Below the pieces are notes generated by a model. The model worked only from the letters and a program-made list of their open reading frames with translations, was not told the DNA's origin and did no database searches. A DNA stretch of 10,977 bases from Promethearchaeota archaeon (lineage in GTDB: Archaea; Asgardarchaeota; Lokiarchaeia; Sigynarchaeales; SOKP01). The DNA lies in contig JAUXAJ010000177.1 in the NCBI GenBank assembly GCA_030620005.1, positions 1 to 10,977 of the forward strand, in the 5' to 3' direction. The first letter of the stretch is position 1, and each line of letters begins with the position of its first letter. Positions 1-6,552 of the stretch are shown in pieces. Position numbers and translations under genes: made by a program.

Positions 1-1
1 T

Positions 2-487
2 GGTGAATCCGCATGTACAGGTTTACACGGGGCAAATCGCTTAGCTAGTAATTCATTGTTGGAAGGCGCTGTATGTGCGCATGAATGCGCAACTACAATC
101 GCTAATGAAGTCAAAGACAGAAAGATTAAAGAATTTGAAGAATGGGAAACAGGAAACGCCGTACCATCAACAGAAGGGGTTGTTATAACGCAAAATTGGG
201 ACGAAATAAGGATCTCAATGCAGAATCTAGTTGGAATTGTCAGATCGGACAGGAGATTAAAGAGAGCTTTAAAACGAATGAACCTTTTTTCAGAAGAAAT
301 CGATTATTATTATTGGAATTACCAAATCGAAAAAAATTTAGTGGAATTAAGAAATTTATCGATGGTGGCTGAAATAATTATAAGATGTGCTATGAGCAGA
401 AAGGAAAGTAGAGGTACTCATTTCAATATCGATTATCCTAACAAAGTAAAAATAGCTAGAAACTCACACATCAAAAGACCTTGGTAA
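2..487 (+). CDS. nadB: L-aspartate oxidase NadB, C-terminal part (5' end outside window)
   Basis: NadB is a flavoenzyme that oxidises L-aspartate to iminoaspartate, which NadA (quinolinate synthase) then uses in NAD synthesis. The frame is open from base 2 and begins GESACTGLHGANRLASNS, the FAD- and substrate-binding signature of the succinate dehydrogenase/aspartate oxidase flavoprotein family. The C-terminal helical bundle follows, with the typical VGIVR, ELRN and SRKESRG-H-DYP stretches. About 160 residues are present and the natural C-terminus looks complete, ending RPW then TAA. The catalytic FAD Rossmann part and the start lie upstream. SRKESRG is usual in both NadB and SdhA-like proteins; the length and lack of a longer tail favour NadB. 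A second, headless copy of this same C-terminus lies at 10308-10547. Confidence 0.93.
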   Translation, partial: GESACTGLHGANRLASNSLLEGAVCAHECATTIANEVKDRKIKEFEEWETGNAVPSTEGVVITQNWDEIRISMQNLVGIVRSDRRLKRALKRMNLFSEEIDYYYWNYQIEKNLVELRNLSMVAEIIIRCAMSRKESRGTHFNIDYPNKVKIARNSHIKRPW

Positions 488-495
488 AGGAATAA

Positions 496-708
496 TTATA
501 AATAATTTGGTATAAAGTGTTCAAAATACCATAAAATAAACTTGGATCTAACATTCTGTAAAGATGCGATCTTTCGTAAATGTTCTATTAAACTAATATA
601 TCTAAAGTAAAATCTGCTAAGCTTATACTTCTTATACCAATCTTCTTCCTTCATTCTATTTTTATCTTTCCACCTTTCAATCCATTCTTCTTTGATAATA
701 TCAGACAT
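496..708 (-). CDS. Small hypothetical protein, 70 residues
   Basis: The product is not recognised. It is a charged and aromatic-rich protein beginning MSDIIKEEWIERW, mostly predicted helical, with no signal peptide or clear membrane segment. I chose the ATG at 708 rather than the TTG at 720. A GGGAGG sits directly before this ATG, although the spacing of about two bases is tight, and a TATA-like stretch at 732-739 lies about 27 bases upstream, which would also fit a leaderless message. The gene converges on nadB, its stop falling 8 bases after the nadB stop, and its promoter side ends at the left end of the insertion sequence at about 763. It may be an intact small gene or the tail of one cut off by that insertion. 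Confidence 0.45.
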   Translation of the reverse strand: MSDIIKEEWIERWKDKNRMKEEDWYKKYKLSRFYFRYISLIEHLRKIASLQNVRSKFILWYFEHFIPNYL

Positions 709-752
709 ACCCTCCCACAATTTATTATTATTATAATTACAAATTAATCTAG

Positions 753-762
753 AAAAGTAAGA
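753..762. repeat. Possible target-site duplication, left copy
   Basis: The 10-mer AAAAGTAAGA occurs here and again at 2388-2397, just outside the two inverted repeats of the insertion sequence. The pairing fits a target duplication of 8-10 bases, but the two copies do not sit at identical distances from the repeats and the region is A-rich, so chance is possible. Confidence 0.45.
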
Positions 763-783
763 CTATATTTACAAATTAAGGAT
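763..783 (+). repeat. Left terminal inverted repeat of the first insertion sequence
   Basis: It matches the reverse complement of 2365-2385 at 18 of 21 positions by hand alignment. The strongest part is the core TTAyAAATTAAGGAT. Confidence 0.65.
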
Positions 784-992
784 AATTAAAAAGATCTTTC
801 AACGACAGAAGATAATAACAATTTTTGCCCCTTTTTGCCATTCATTATCTCTACCATTCACGACATTACGAATCCGTTAACTTTTAAGCCGTATCAAGGT
901 TCAAGCGCAAGTAACTCTAGGATTCTACTCTATTTAATACTAATAACCGCCATATTGTGAGGAGTTTTTATTCACACGTGTAAACTAATTAC

Positions 993-2335
993 ATGGTAGG
1001 AAGACCTTTTAAACAATTAGTGGAATTATGGCGTCCCTTATTCGCAGTGACAAGAAATGGACATCAAACACCTCTATTTACAATAAAAATGAGGTGCTCT
1101 GATTGCTATATTTGGATGGTTAGCACTAATGGAACTAGAAAGAGCGGAGAGGGGCGAATAGAATTGTTCATCTGTAGGAATCCGGAATGCTTGAAAGAAA
1201 GGCAAGAAAAAGGATTTAAAAAAGAAAAGCAATTTGTCGTATCGACCTCGCACGAGTTTAAGGAGCTGTTATACGTCAAGCTAAAAGCATTATACGAAGA
1301 TCTGTTGAAGGATGGCGCCAAGAACGCGACGATCGCAAAAAAATATAGCGTGTCCCCATCTCAGATTTCCGCCCTCAAGACGGAAATTGAAACCGCGATT
1401 GAAAAACATCGGACCTTGGACTCCTTGGTGGAGATGCCGCAACCCGATAGAGCGATTGCGATTGACGAGACCTTCCTGAGAATTGAAGGCAAGAAGGTTT
1501 ACATCATCATCGCCACGGGTTACGCTTCCCGTAAGGTTCTCGGGATAAAGGTCTTTTTTTCGAGAAACGAAAAAGATATGCGGGAGGTGTTTGACGAGGC
1601 GGAACGCAACACCATGTATCGCATTGCGACCGTGACCTCAGATGCTTGGGATGCTACCATTTCGATGGTCAAACAATTGGGCAGGGACATCACGCATATC
1701 ATTCACAAGCACGAGAAACCCTATAATAAAGCCGTAATAAAGCACTACAACTACACGCATGCTGAGCGAATAACTACAGAAATAGGGGTGAAAACGGATG
1801 TTCCTAAAACACACGCCAAGCGCCAAGGCTTTTACACTCAGACGAGAACTCCTCTAAATCCACCACCCTCAAAAAAGCGCGGTCGACCTAAGGGCTCCAA
1901 GAATAAACGGAACGTAAGGGCTCCTAAAAAAAAACGAACAAGCGTGGACGGAAAGGGCTTTTTAAGGTCTTCGATAATGGCAAGAAATTCTTCTTCAAGG
2001 TAGACCCTTACAAGAAGACGGTGAGAATGAGCAAGGGTTTGCCCGTCTCGTTGGAAGAGGCTCTGTTAGAAGTAATTGAGCTGTTTGCTCTTAAGAAGAC
2101 TCAGAATAACCTTTCGGAAACCATGAACTCGGTGCTTCAATCGCTCCTGAGATTGCGAGGGCCAAAAACCGTGAGCTCGGTCGAACGGCGTATTCGTGCT
2201 TGGGTAATAATTAGAAATACTCCCGACCTCCTTGACGAGATCCAAATAGATCGCAACATTCGAGGGACTTTTTATATTAATAATTTGAAGCTAATAGAAT
2301 TACCAACCATTGAAAATTGGGAGGCATGCGTATAG
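993..2335 (+). CDS. DDE transposase, read in two frames through a -1 shift on an A9 run
   Basis: The first frame (993-2003, 336 residues) has a zinc ribbon (C35, C38, C61, C66), a helix-turn-helix at about 110-130 and the first two catalytic aspartates (D158 in AIDET, D217 in SDAW). It then has a basic RGRPKGSKNK linker. The third catalytic residue, E in NNLSE, lies in the second frame (ending 2335), which is open back to about 1928 and reads RKGLFKVFDNGKKFFF before VDPYKKTVRMSK. The frames overlap around the run of nine A at 1926-1934, read AAA AAA AAA C. A -1 slip there gives one product of about 447 residues. Programmed -1 slippage on A-runs is established for IS1 and IS3 families; here it could equally be a homopolymer indel. 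An in-frame TAA at 981 supports the ATG at 993. Family not assigned. Confidence 0.82.
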
Positions 2336-2364
2336 AAATTACAAAAACGGCGATTTTATAATTA

Positions 2365-2385
2365 ATCCTTAATTTATAAAATTAG
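2365..2385 (-). repeat. Right terminal inverted repeat of the first insertion sequence
   Basis: It is the partner of 763-783. The transposase stop lies 29 bases inside it. Confidence 0.65.
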
Positions 2386-2387
2386 CA

Positions 2388-2397
2388 AAAAGTAAGA
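2388..2397. repeat. Possible target-site duplication, right copy
   Basis: This is the second copy of the 10-mer found at 753-762, two bases outside the right inverted repeat. Confidence 0.45.
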
Positions 2398-2475
2398 ATT
2401 ATTATATTTTTTTGTCATATATATTATTAATAGAAGTAAAACAAGAATTTTACATTAAAAGGGGAAAGAAAAGAA

Positions 2476-3177
2476 ATGGAGAGAAAGAATATAATTATTA
2501 TGGCAGTTGTTATAATAGTTGCCAGCCTAGTTACTACAGGGATAATATGGTTAATTCTCTTTTGTCCAGAATGCTTTGAATCAGAAGAAGTACCAGATCC
2601 TAAAGAAGATCATCTGCGGCTTATTATAGACTTTGATGACGATAATGAATATGTGGCAGGAGACAGAGTGGATATTTTGTTTGATAAAAAAGATGAGGAA
2701 TTCACCTTGTACGATAGGTTTGGTACACATAAAGGAGAATATGAATATACTGAGGACGAAGACGGAGATGAATATGAGCTTATATTAGATTTTGATAACG
2801 ATCCAGTGTGGGACATTGAGTTTAACGATGATGAGTTTAAGGGAGAGAAAGATGATGAAGATAATGGTGGCAAATATGAATGGCTTGAGGAAATTCGGGT
2901 TCCGACATATCATTTAAATTTTACAATGGAGTTCGATGAAAACCCCCGCGGATATAATAAGGGTGATATTGTGGATATAACTTATCAGGTAGGTAGTAGA
3001 TTTTACTTGCGTGATAAGTACGGCGATTTTAAGGGTTGGCACGAATACACCGAAGATAAGTTTCTTATATTAGATTTTGATGCGTATCCAACATGGTATG
3101 TACAATTTCTAAACGAAACTTATTTTACAGGAATTGAAATAAGTTATAGGAATGCTGGCACATACGAATGGGCATAA
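2476..3177 (+). CDS. Acidic membrane-anchored protein with two copies of an unknown domain
   Basis: The 233-residue protein begins MERKN and then has one hydrophobic segment (about residues 5-29). Next come a CPEC pair and a strongly acidic, probably extracellular part. The part outside consists of two related modules of about 85-90 residues, at about 47-136 and 147-232. Both contain GDxVDI, F-L-D-(K/R)-x-G-x-x-KG-x-x-EYTED, LILDFD-x-x-P-x-W and a final G-x-YEW. Module 1 is packed with D and E; module 2 is less acidic and carries two N-glycosylation sequons (NFT, NET). The alternating aromatic and acidic pattern suggests beta-sandwich or metal-binding folds, which is inference only. An AGGGGAAAG purine stretch precedes the ATG and a TATA-like CATATATATT lies at 2416-2425. 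The gene directly follows the insertion sequence. No family recognised. Confidence 0.85.
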   Translation: MERKNIIIMAVVIIVASLVTTGIIWLILFCPECFESEEVPDPKEDHLRLIIDFDDDNEYVAGDRVDILFDKKDEEFTLYDRFGTHKGEYEYTEDEDGDEYELILDFDNDPVWDIEFNDDEFKGEKDDEDNGGKYEWLEEIRVPTYHLNFTMEFDENPRGYNKGDIVDITYQVGSRFYLRDKYGDFKGWHEYTEDKFLILDFDAYPTWYVQFLNETYFTGIEISYRNAGTYEWA

Positions 3178-3199
3178 AATATTTATTTTTATTTCTTGA

Positions 3200-3742
3200 G
3201 TTTACAAGTCGACTCTCCCAGAGTCAATAGGCAACCTCTCCCCACTGAGAGAATTAAGATTATACAATAATAAGTTATCAACTCTCCCAGAATCAATAGG
3301 AGATCTTAAATTACTCTCTTATCTTTATTTAATGTGGAATAAATTGACGACTCTTCCAGAGTCGATAGGAAACCTCCCCTCACTCAAAGAACTAAAGTTA
3401 GACAATAATGAGTTATCAACTCTCCCACAGTCAATAGGTAACCTTTCCTCACTCAAAAAACTATGGTTAGACAATAATGAGTTATCGACTCTCCCAGAGT
3501 CGATTGGAAACCTCTCCTCACTCAAAGAACTATGGTTAGACAATAATGAGTTATCAACTCTCCCAGAATCGATAATTAATTTAAATTCTTTAGAGGCATT
3601 ACATATATCAAATAATCCATTGGATTCAAATGTTCAATCCTTAATAAAACCGTTTAAAGAGAGAGAGAAAGAGAGAGAAATAAAAAGAAAGGAAATTGAG
3701 GATGAGGAAGATTTCAGGCGTATTTTTGGGATGGAAGAGTAA
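3200..3742 (+). pseudogene. Leucine-rich-repeat protein, 5'-truncated
   Basis: The frame, open from 3200 after a TGA, contains six 23-residue leucine-rich repeats of the form STLPESIGNLSSLKELWLDN then NEL. A charged tail rich in K, E and R ends RRIFGMEE. Such repeats form curved binding surfaces in protein-protein contacts. The first two repeats come before the only usable ATG (3332), which has no Shine-Dalgarno sequence. The first repeat begins abruptly with VYKSTLPE, as though a codon and the preceding repeat were lost. The usual N-terminal cap or enzymatic domain is missing. I therefore take this as a truncated remnant beginning 23 bases after the upstream stop; translation from 3332 would give a four-repeat, 136-residue protein. 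Repeats 4 and 5 are nearly identical in DNA, indicating recent duplication or conversion. Confidence 0.75.
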
Positions 3743-3747
3743 AATCG

Positions 3748-3771
3748 ACTTTTTTTCCTATGACTTTTTTT
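3748..3771 (+). terminator. Double T-tract terminator after the LRR gene
   Basis: Two direct copies of GACTTTTTTT lie 5 to 29 bases after the stop. T-tracts without a strong hairpin are the usual archaeal intrinsic terminators. Confidence 0.55.
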
Positions 3772-4006
3772 AACAAAACTCCTCTCTCATGATGGACTGA
3801 AATTCAACGTCTAAATCTGTGAATGGAATTCCCCTGGTACTAGTATAAATATCTGGTTCATATTCATTCTTAGAAAAATCTGAAAACGAATCGATAAAAT
3901 AACCGCAGGTGTTAAAAGATTTTCTACATTGGTTCCTAATAAGACCTGGCAAACTATTAACAACGACAAATATTTTACTAACATCAGTTTTTTTGGGTAG
4001 ATACAA
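3770..4006 (-). CDS. Orphan ORF, 78 residues, possibly the tail of a larger gene
   Basis: The product is not recognised. The frame begins with TTG at 4006 and has no Shine-Dalgarno sequence. It is in fact open about 30 bases further upstream, adding ERVKAHHYHL before LYLPKK, until it meets a stop inside the end of the transposase gene. The composition looks protein-like, with an IFVVVNSLPGL core and an IPFTDLDVEF stretch near the end. The lack of a good start and the abutting transposase suggest that this is the C-terminal remnant of a gene cut by the neighbouring insertion. No matching N-terminal part was seen on the far side of the transposase. Confidence 0.35.
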   Translation of the reverse strand: MYLPKKTDVSKIFVVVNSLPGLIRNQCRKSFNTCGYFIDSFSDFSKNEYEPDIYTSTRGIPFTDLDVEFQSIMREEFC

Positions 4007-4041
4007 ATGATAGTGATGGGCTTTAACTCTTTCGCTACCTT

Positions 4042-5316
4042 TTATTCTTTTTTAAGTGCGAAGTATTCATTCCAGACTTCCATATATTTTTCGTACCATT
4101 TATCAACCTTATTAAATACGCTTCTAAAATGATTTCCCTGCCCTCTAAGAAAGGGATCTTTTTTACATTCTCGTAATAAAGCCCTCCATCTCTCACGTTT
4201 GATCTCATATTGCCGAATATAAACAGGAAATCTCTTAAAATTATGTCCGAATACACGATAGTCGAGTACCCGCTGTGCTCCTTTAGAAGTCATCATATTT
4301 TTTTTAAAAGACGGATAATAGACATACTTTTTATGAAAAGACTCTAAAAGATTATTGGTGCTCGGGAGATTTGGATCTCTTTGATGGGCTAAAATTTTTG
4401 GCAACCATTTTTCTACCTGCTTTAATGCGGAATTTAACATGCTAATCCTCTTTCCATTTAATCGTCCTATTGTTCTGCGCAATATCTCCAATTTTATGTA
4501 TGCATCTGTGTTATTTGTAGAATCTATGAGACTATGAAAGCGTTTTAATAGCCAATGCCATTCTTTCGGAAGTAGTTTTGTAGATCATGGAGGTATACCT
4601 GCATAAATTTTTACATGTCGAGCGACAATCCATTTTATATGTGTTAAACAGTTTTGCTGTTTAACATTCTTAAAACTTCTTGTTCGAAATAATCCTCCAA
4701 GATTTGTAGAACAATCTTTCACGATACCATGTATTTTTAGCATGGCATTCCGTCTTCCTTCTCTTAAAACTTCTCTTCCAGCATCTCTTCCCATACTTTT
4801 CATAATCTTAGCAACAGGGACGAATCTTGTATTAATATCTACAGTGTCTATGGTGTATCGCTTCTTTCCGCTGATTCTCATATGAATCTCATCATACCCC
4901 CAATATCCACTTGAAGGAACGGGAGTCTTTTTTAATATTTCTCTGAGAGGTTCTGTTATTTCATTTATCCAGTTAACGATTGTTGATTTCGAGATTTTTA
5001 TACCAAAGTCAATTATAAATACTCGTTGAATCTGTGAAGGCATTAAGCCTTCCATATAATGTTGCCTCGCCCTTCTTTTATAATTCTCATGATAATTGCC
5101 GTACTTTAGAGCATATTTGGAAAAATCAGGTGAAATTTCGCCACATTTCGGGCAACGTTTCCTTTTTAAGCGGAAATTACATTGTCCTTGACCTTTATCT
5201 AAAATCGCAGTTCTGAGGTTCCATCCATTCTTCACTAAACGAGAATTACACCTCATACAATGAGTTTCCTTAATCTTTACATTAAAATTAGGTTCAAAAA
5301 TAAGTGAATAATTCAA
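4042..5316 (-). pseudogene. DDE transposase interrupted by one in-frame TGA
   Basis: Both halves lie in the same frame: 5316-4585 (243 residues) and onward to 4042, separated only by TGA at 4587-4585 (read PP, stop, STKLLPKEW). Read through, the product is about 424 residues. It has a zinc ribbon (C20, C23, C55, C58), a helix-turn-helix region at about 80-120, the first aspartate in GYDEI (D142) and the second in VKDC (D201). The third, E, lies in TNNLLES after the stop. A product ending at the TGA would lack the catalytic glutamate, so the gene is probably dead. CGA to TGA is a simple one-base route. The start is uncertain: TTG at 5316 overlaps the stop of a 36-residue ORF, and the frame is open a further 80 bases upstream without ATG. 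No terminal inverted repeats were found at 3743-4041 or 5317-5600. Confidence 0.8.
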
Positions 5317-5423
5317 ATTAGACTTAATCCTCGAATTATTGAACCTGGATTTGGTTTCATGCTTCTTTGCAATTTTGGAAAAAATTTAATAAGAGTGGTT
5401 TGTTCTATTCTTATGGGGGTCAT
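5313..5423 (-). CDS. 36-residue ORF overlapping the transposase start
   Basis: It starts at an ATG and reads MTPIRIEQTTLIKFFPKLQR, ending GLSLI with TGA. That stop overlaps the proposed TTG start of the transposase. It could be the true N-terminal part of the transposase, put out of frame by an indel, a leader peptide that couples translation, or chance. There is no Shine-Dalgarno sequence. Confidence 0.3.
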   Translation of the reverse strand: MTPIRIEQTTLIKFFPKLQRSMKPNPGSIIRGLSLI

Positions 5424-5718
5424 ATTGATTCGATTTAATTGATGCGGATTAATTAAAACGAATCTTTGGCTCTCTTTAAATATTTCCTTTTTATTGGAAA
5501 GAATTGCTTTAAATATTAAAATTTTCTCATCAAGATCATATTAAATTTTCAGAAATTTAGATATTTTGGCAAAATATAAATTTCAACTCAATCCCAAATC
5601 ACTGGATTTTGTACCCCATCGTTTTTTTTTCTTTTAATAGACCTAAATTCATACCTCAGTTCACCTTGTTTTCTTAGTTTTTATATATTTAATCTTGTTC
5701 CAATGGATCTTTATAAAT
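5424..5718. other. AT-rich intergenic stretch, no gene seen
   Basis: Both strands were read and there is no ORF with plausible composition beyond a 17-codon minus-strand ATG ORF near 5650. The stretch separates the transposase from the small RNA loci and may include the right end of the transposon, but no inverted repeat was found. Confidence 0.5.
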
Positions 5719-5725
5719 AAAAAAA
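5719..5725 (-). terminator. T7 tract after small RNA copy 1
   Basis: On the minus strand a run of seven T begins four bases after the closing stem of the RNA at 5730-5802, as expected for an archaeal T-tract terminator. Confidence 0.55.
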
Positions 5726-5729
5726 TGAA

Positions 5730-5802
5730 GATGGGAGAAGATTACCCAAAAAGAGCTGTTACTCTAACCTTCCCGACAAGCTGGTAACCTTTACATCCCA
5801 TC
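5730..5802 (-). ncRNA. Putative structured small RNA, copy 1 (second in transcription order)
   Basis: This is a 73-base unit, ungapped and 64/73 identical to 5842-5914. On the minus strand, bases 1-7 GAUGGGA pair with 67-73 UCCCAUC. GGUUACC (14-20) pairs with GGUAAUC (57-63). AGAG (38-41) pairs with CUCU (48-51) around a UAACAG loop, and a short CUU/AAG hairpin is possible at 23-35. A TATA box lies 24-25 bases upstream and a T7 tract just downstream. No known class was recognised: it is not a tRNA, a C/D box RNA or a riboswitch I can name. The minus strand is preferred because promoter and terminator fit only there and the differences between the copies keep the stems as G-U pairs. Confidence 0.6.
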
Positions 5803-5822
5803 ATCATTTCTTGCATTGAATA

Positions 5823-5830
5823 TTTATAAA
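5823..5830 (-). promoter_or_regulatory. TATA box for small RNA copy 1
   Basis: TTTATAAA (self-complementary) is centred 24.5 bases before the first base of the minus-strand repeat at 5802. It overlaps the T-tract that ends the preceding RNA unit. Confidence 0.5.
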
Positions 5831-5836
5831 AAAAAA
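5828..5836 (-). terminator. T9 tract after small RNA copy 2
   Basis: On the minus strand nine T follow five bases after the end of the 73-base unit at 5842. This matches the arrangement after the other copy. Confidence 0.55.
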
Positions 5837-5841
5837 TTGGA

Positions 5842-5914
5842 AATGGGAGTAAATTACCTAAAAAGAGCTGTTACTCTAATCTTTCCGATAAACTGGTAAC
5901 CTTTGCATCCCATC
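5842..5914 (-). ncRNA. Putative structured small RNA, copy 2 (first in transcription order)
   Basis: It has the same length and fold as the copy at 5730-5802. Eight of the nine differences are transitions. C63 to U and C73 to U leave G-U pairs in the two main stems of the minus-strand RNA; on the plus strand the same changes would make A-C mismatches. C23 to U together with G35 to A keeps a possible pair in the central hairpin. The unit has a separate TATA box at 5939-5946 and a T9 tract. The conserved core includes AAAGGUUACCAG and UUAGAGUAACAGCUCUUUUU. Tandem copies with individual promoters suggest stand-alone RNAs rather than leaders of a gene. Confidence 0.6.
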
Positions 5915-5938
5915 TTATATTATGAAGAAAATGACTTC

Positions 5939-5946
5939 TTTTATAT
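5939..5946 (-). promoter_or_regulatory. TATA box for small RNA copy 2
   Basis: The minus strand reads ATATAAAA here, centred 28.5 bases before the repeat start at 5914, the usual archaeal distance to a transcription start. Confidence 0.5.
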
Positions 5947-6067
5947 CTAATAAGACTTTAGAATTTTAAAATTTTTCATGAGAAATTTTGAACTAGAACA
6001 AGAAAAAGGAGCAAAAGCCCGGACTTTTATGTAGAACGTGCGATATTTCATTACGAAAAATGCTTAA

Positions 6068-6133
6068 TGAAAAATCTCAATGTAATTCATTTAAATCACT
6101 TTCATTCAAAATAATTACATGAAGATTTTTTCA
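6068..6133. repeat. Imperfect 20-bp inverted repeat with a 25-base loop
   Basis: The left arm 6068-6087 (TGAAAAATCTCAATGTAATT) pairs with the right arm 6113-6133, allowing one gap and few mismatches; CTTA outside extends it with a bulge. It begins 27 bases after the stop of the minus-strand OB-fold gene, so it could fold as a terminator or 3' protection hairpin there. A decayed miniature transposon is another option. The rest of 5947-6159 shows no gene. Confidence 0.5.
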
Positions 6134-6159
6134 AACTAAGAACTTAAATCTATAGATTA

Positions 6160-6450
6160 TTAGCGTTTTTTCGGAGGATCTATGTGCTTTAGCTCTGATA
6201 CCCATTTAATTGAAGGATCGTAAAATCCATTTTCCGAAGGGAATAGGCGCCCTTTAACCCTTATCCATTGTCCTACTTTTGGTAAAAAACCATATTCATT
6301 AATTTTTGAAGAATTTACAAGTACGGAATAATATTCGAATCCGACCTGTACTCTGAGCGACACATACCCATAGGTGTAGCTGCGCCTAATTTTTTTCTCT
6401 CCATTTCTGAATTCCACTATTTTTCCTTCAATAACTATGGCATCTGACAT
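6160..6450 (-). CDS. Small OB-fold nucleic-acid-binding-like protein
   Basis: This is a 96-residue single-domain protein. The strand pattern resembles an OB fold: IEGKIVEF, then GYVSLRVQVG, EYYSVLVNSSKI, a KVGQWIRVKGRLFP turn and strand, and a closing IKWVSELKHI before a basic PPKKR tail. The VGQWIRVKG element is characteristic of the strand preceding the last one in tRNA-anticodon-type and RPA-type OB domains. It probably binds single-stranded nucleic acid, although no family is certain. The message looks leaderless: TATA at 6474-6481 is centred 27-28 bases before the ATG and there is no Shine-Dalgarno sequence. The gene stands alone, with an inverted repeat just after its stop. Confidence 0.72.
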   Translation of the reverse strand: MSDAIVIEGKIVEFRNGEKKIRRSYTYGYVSLRVQVGFEYYSVLVNSSKINEYGFLPKVGQWIRVKGRLFPSENGFYDPSIKWVSELKHIDPPKKR

Positions 6451-6473
6451 AATTATTTATGATGATTTTTTAG

Positions 6474-6481
6474 ATTTATAA
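6474..6481 (-). promoter_or_regulatory. TATA box, leaderless promoter of the OB-fold gene
   Basis: The minus strand reads TTATAAAT, centred 27.5 bases upstream of the ATG at 6450. Transcription is predicted to start at or next to the start codon. Confidence 0.55.
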
Positions 6482-6552
6482 TTAGACTCCTTGTAAATTT
6501 ATAAAGAAATTCTTCATATGATTTTTCAATTAGTAAAATCTTCAATTGTCAT

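Larger units (their letters stand above)
763..2385 (+). mobile_element. Insertion sequence, about 1.6 kb, single frameshifted transposase gene
   Basis: The boundaries come from an imperfect 21-bp inverted repeat: 763-783 (CTATATTTACAAATTAAGGA and one more base) against the reverse complement of 2365-2385, with 18 of 21 positions equal. A 10-base direct repeat lies just outside. The only gene inside is the transposase at 993-2335. The 210 bases between the left end and the gene hold no ORF and probably carry the promoter. The family was not assigned; the transposase has an N-terminal zinc ribbon and a DDE core. The coding part is visibly richer in G+C than the neighbouring genes, suggesting recent arrival. 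Confidence 0.7.

Noticed and set aside
3325..3543. 72-residue repetitive ORF antisense to the LRR gene
   Set aside because: Its repeats are the mirror of the 69-bp LRR units; a shadow frame.
4585..4587. Selenocysteine or programmed readthrough at the transposase TGA
   Set aside because: Transposases are not known selenoproteins, no selenocysteine-insertion hairpin was evident, and a simple CGA to TGA mutation explains it.
5730..5802. tRNA gene (73 bases with a 7-bp closing stem)
   Set aside because: There is no T-arm of the GGTTCRAATCC type and no D-arm or anticodon arm; the length and acceptor-like stem are coincidental.
5710..5802. Plus-strand transcription of the 73-base repeats from TTTATAAA at 5710
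   Set aside because: The distances from TATA to the repeat start are too short and differ between copies (about 16 and 15.5 bases), there is no T-tract downstream on the plus strand, and the stem changes would create A-C mismatches.
5730..5914. CRISPR array or riboswitch leader
   Set aside because: There are only two units of 73 bases with 39 bases between them, each with its own promoter and terminator; no cas gene is present. The GAUGCAAAG stretch recalls c-di-GMP riboswitches, but the rest does not fit and no gene follows in the same transcript.
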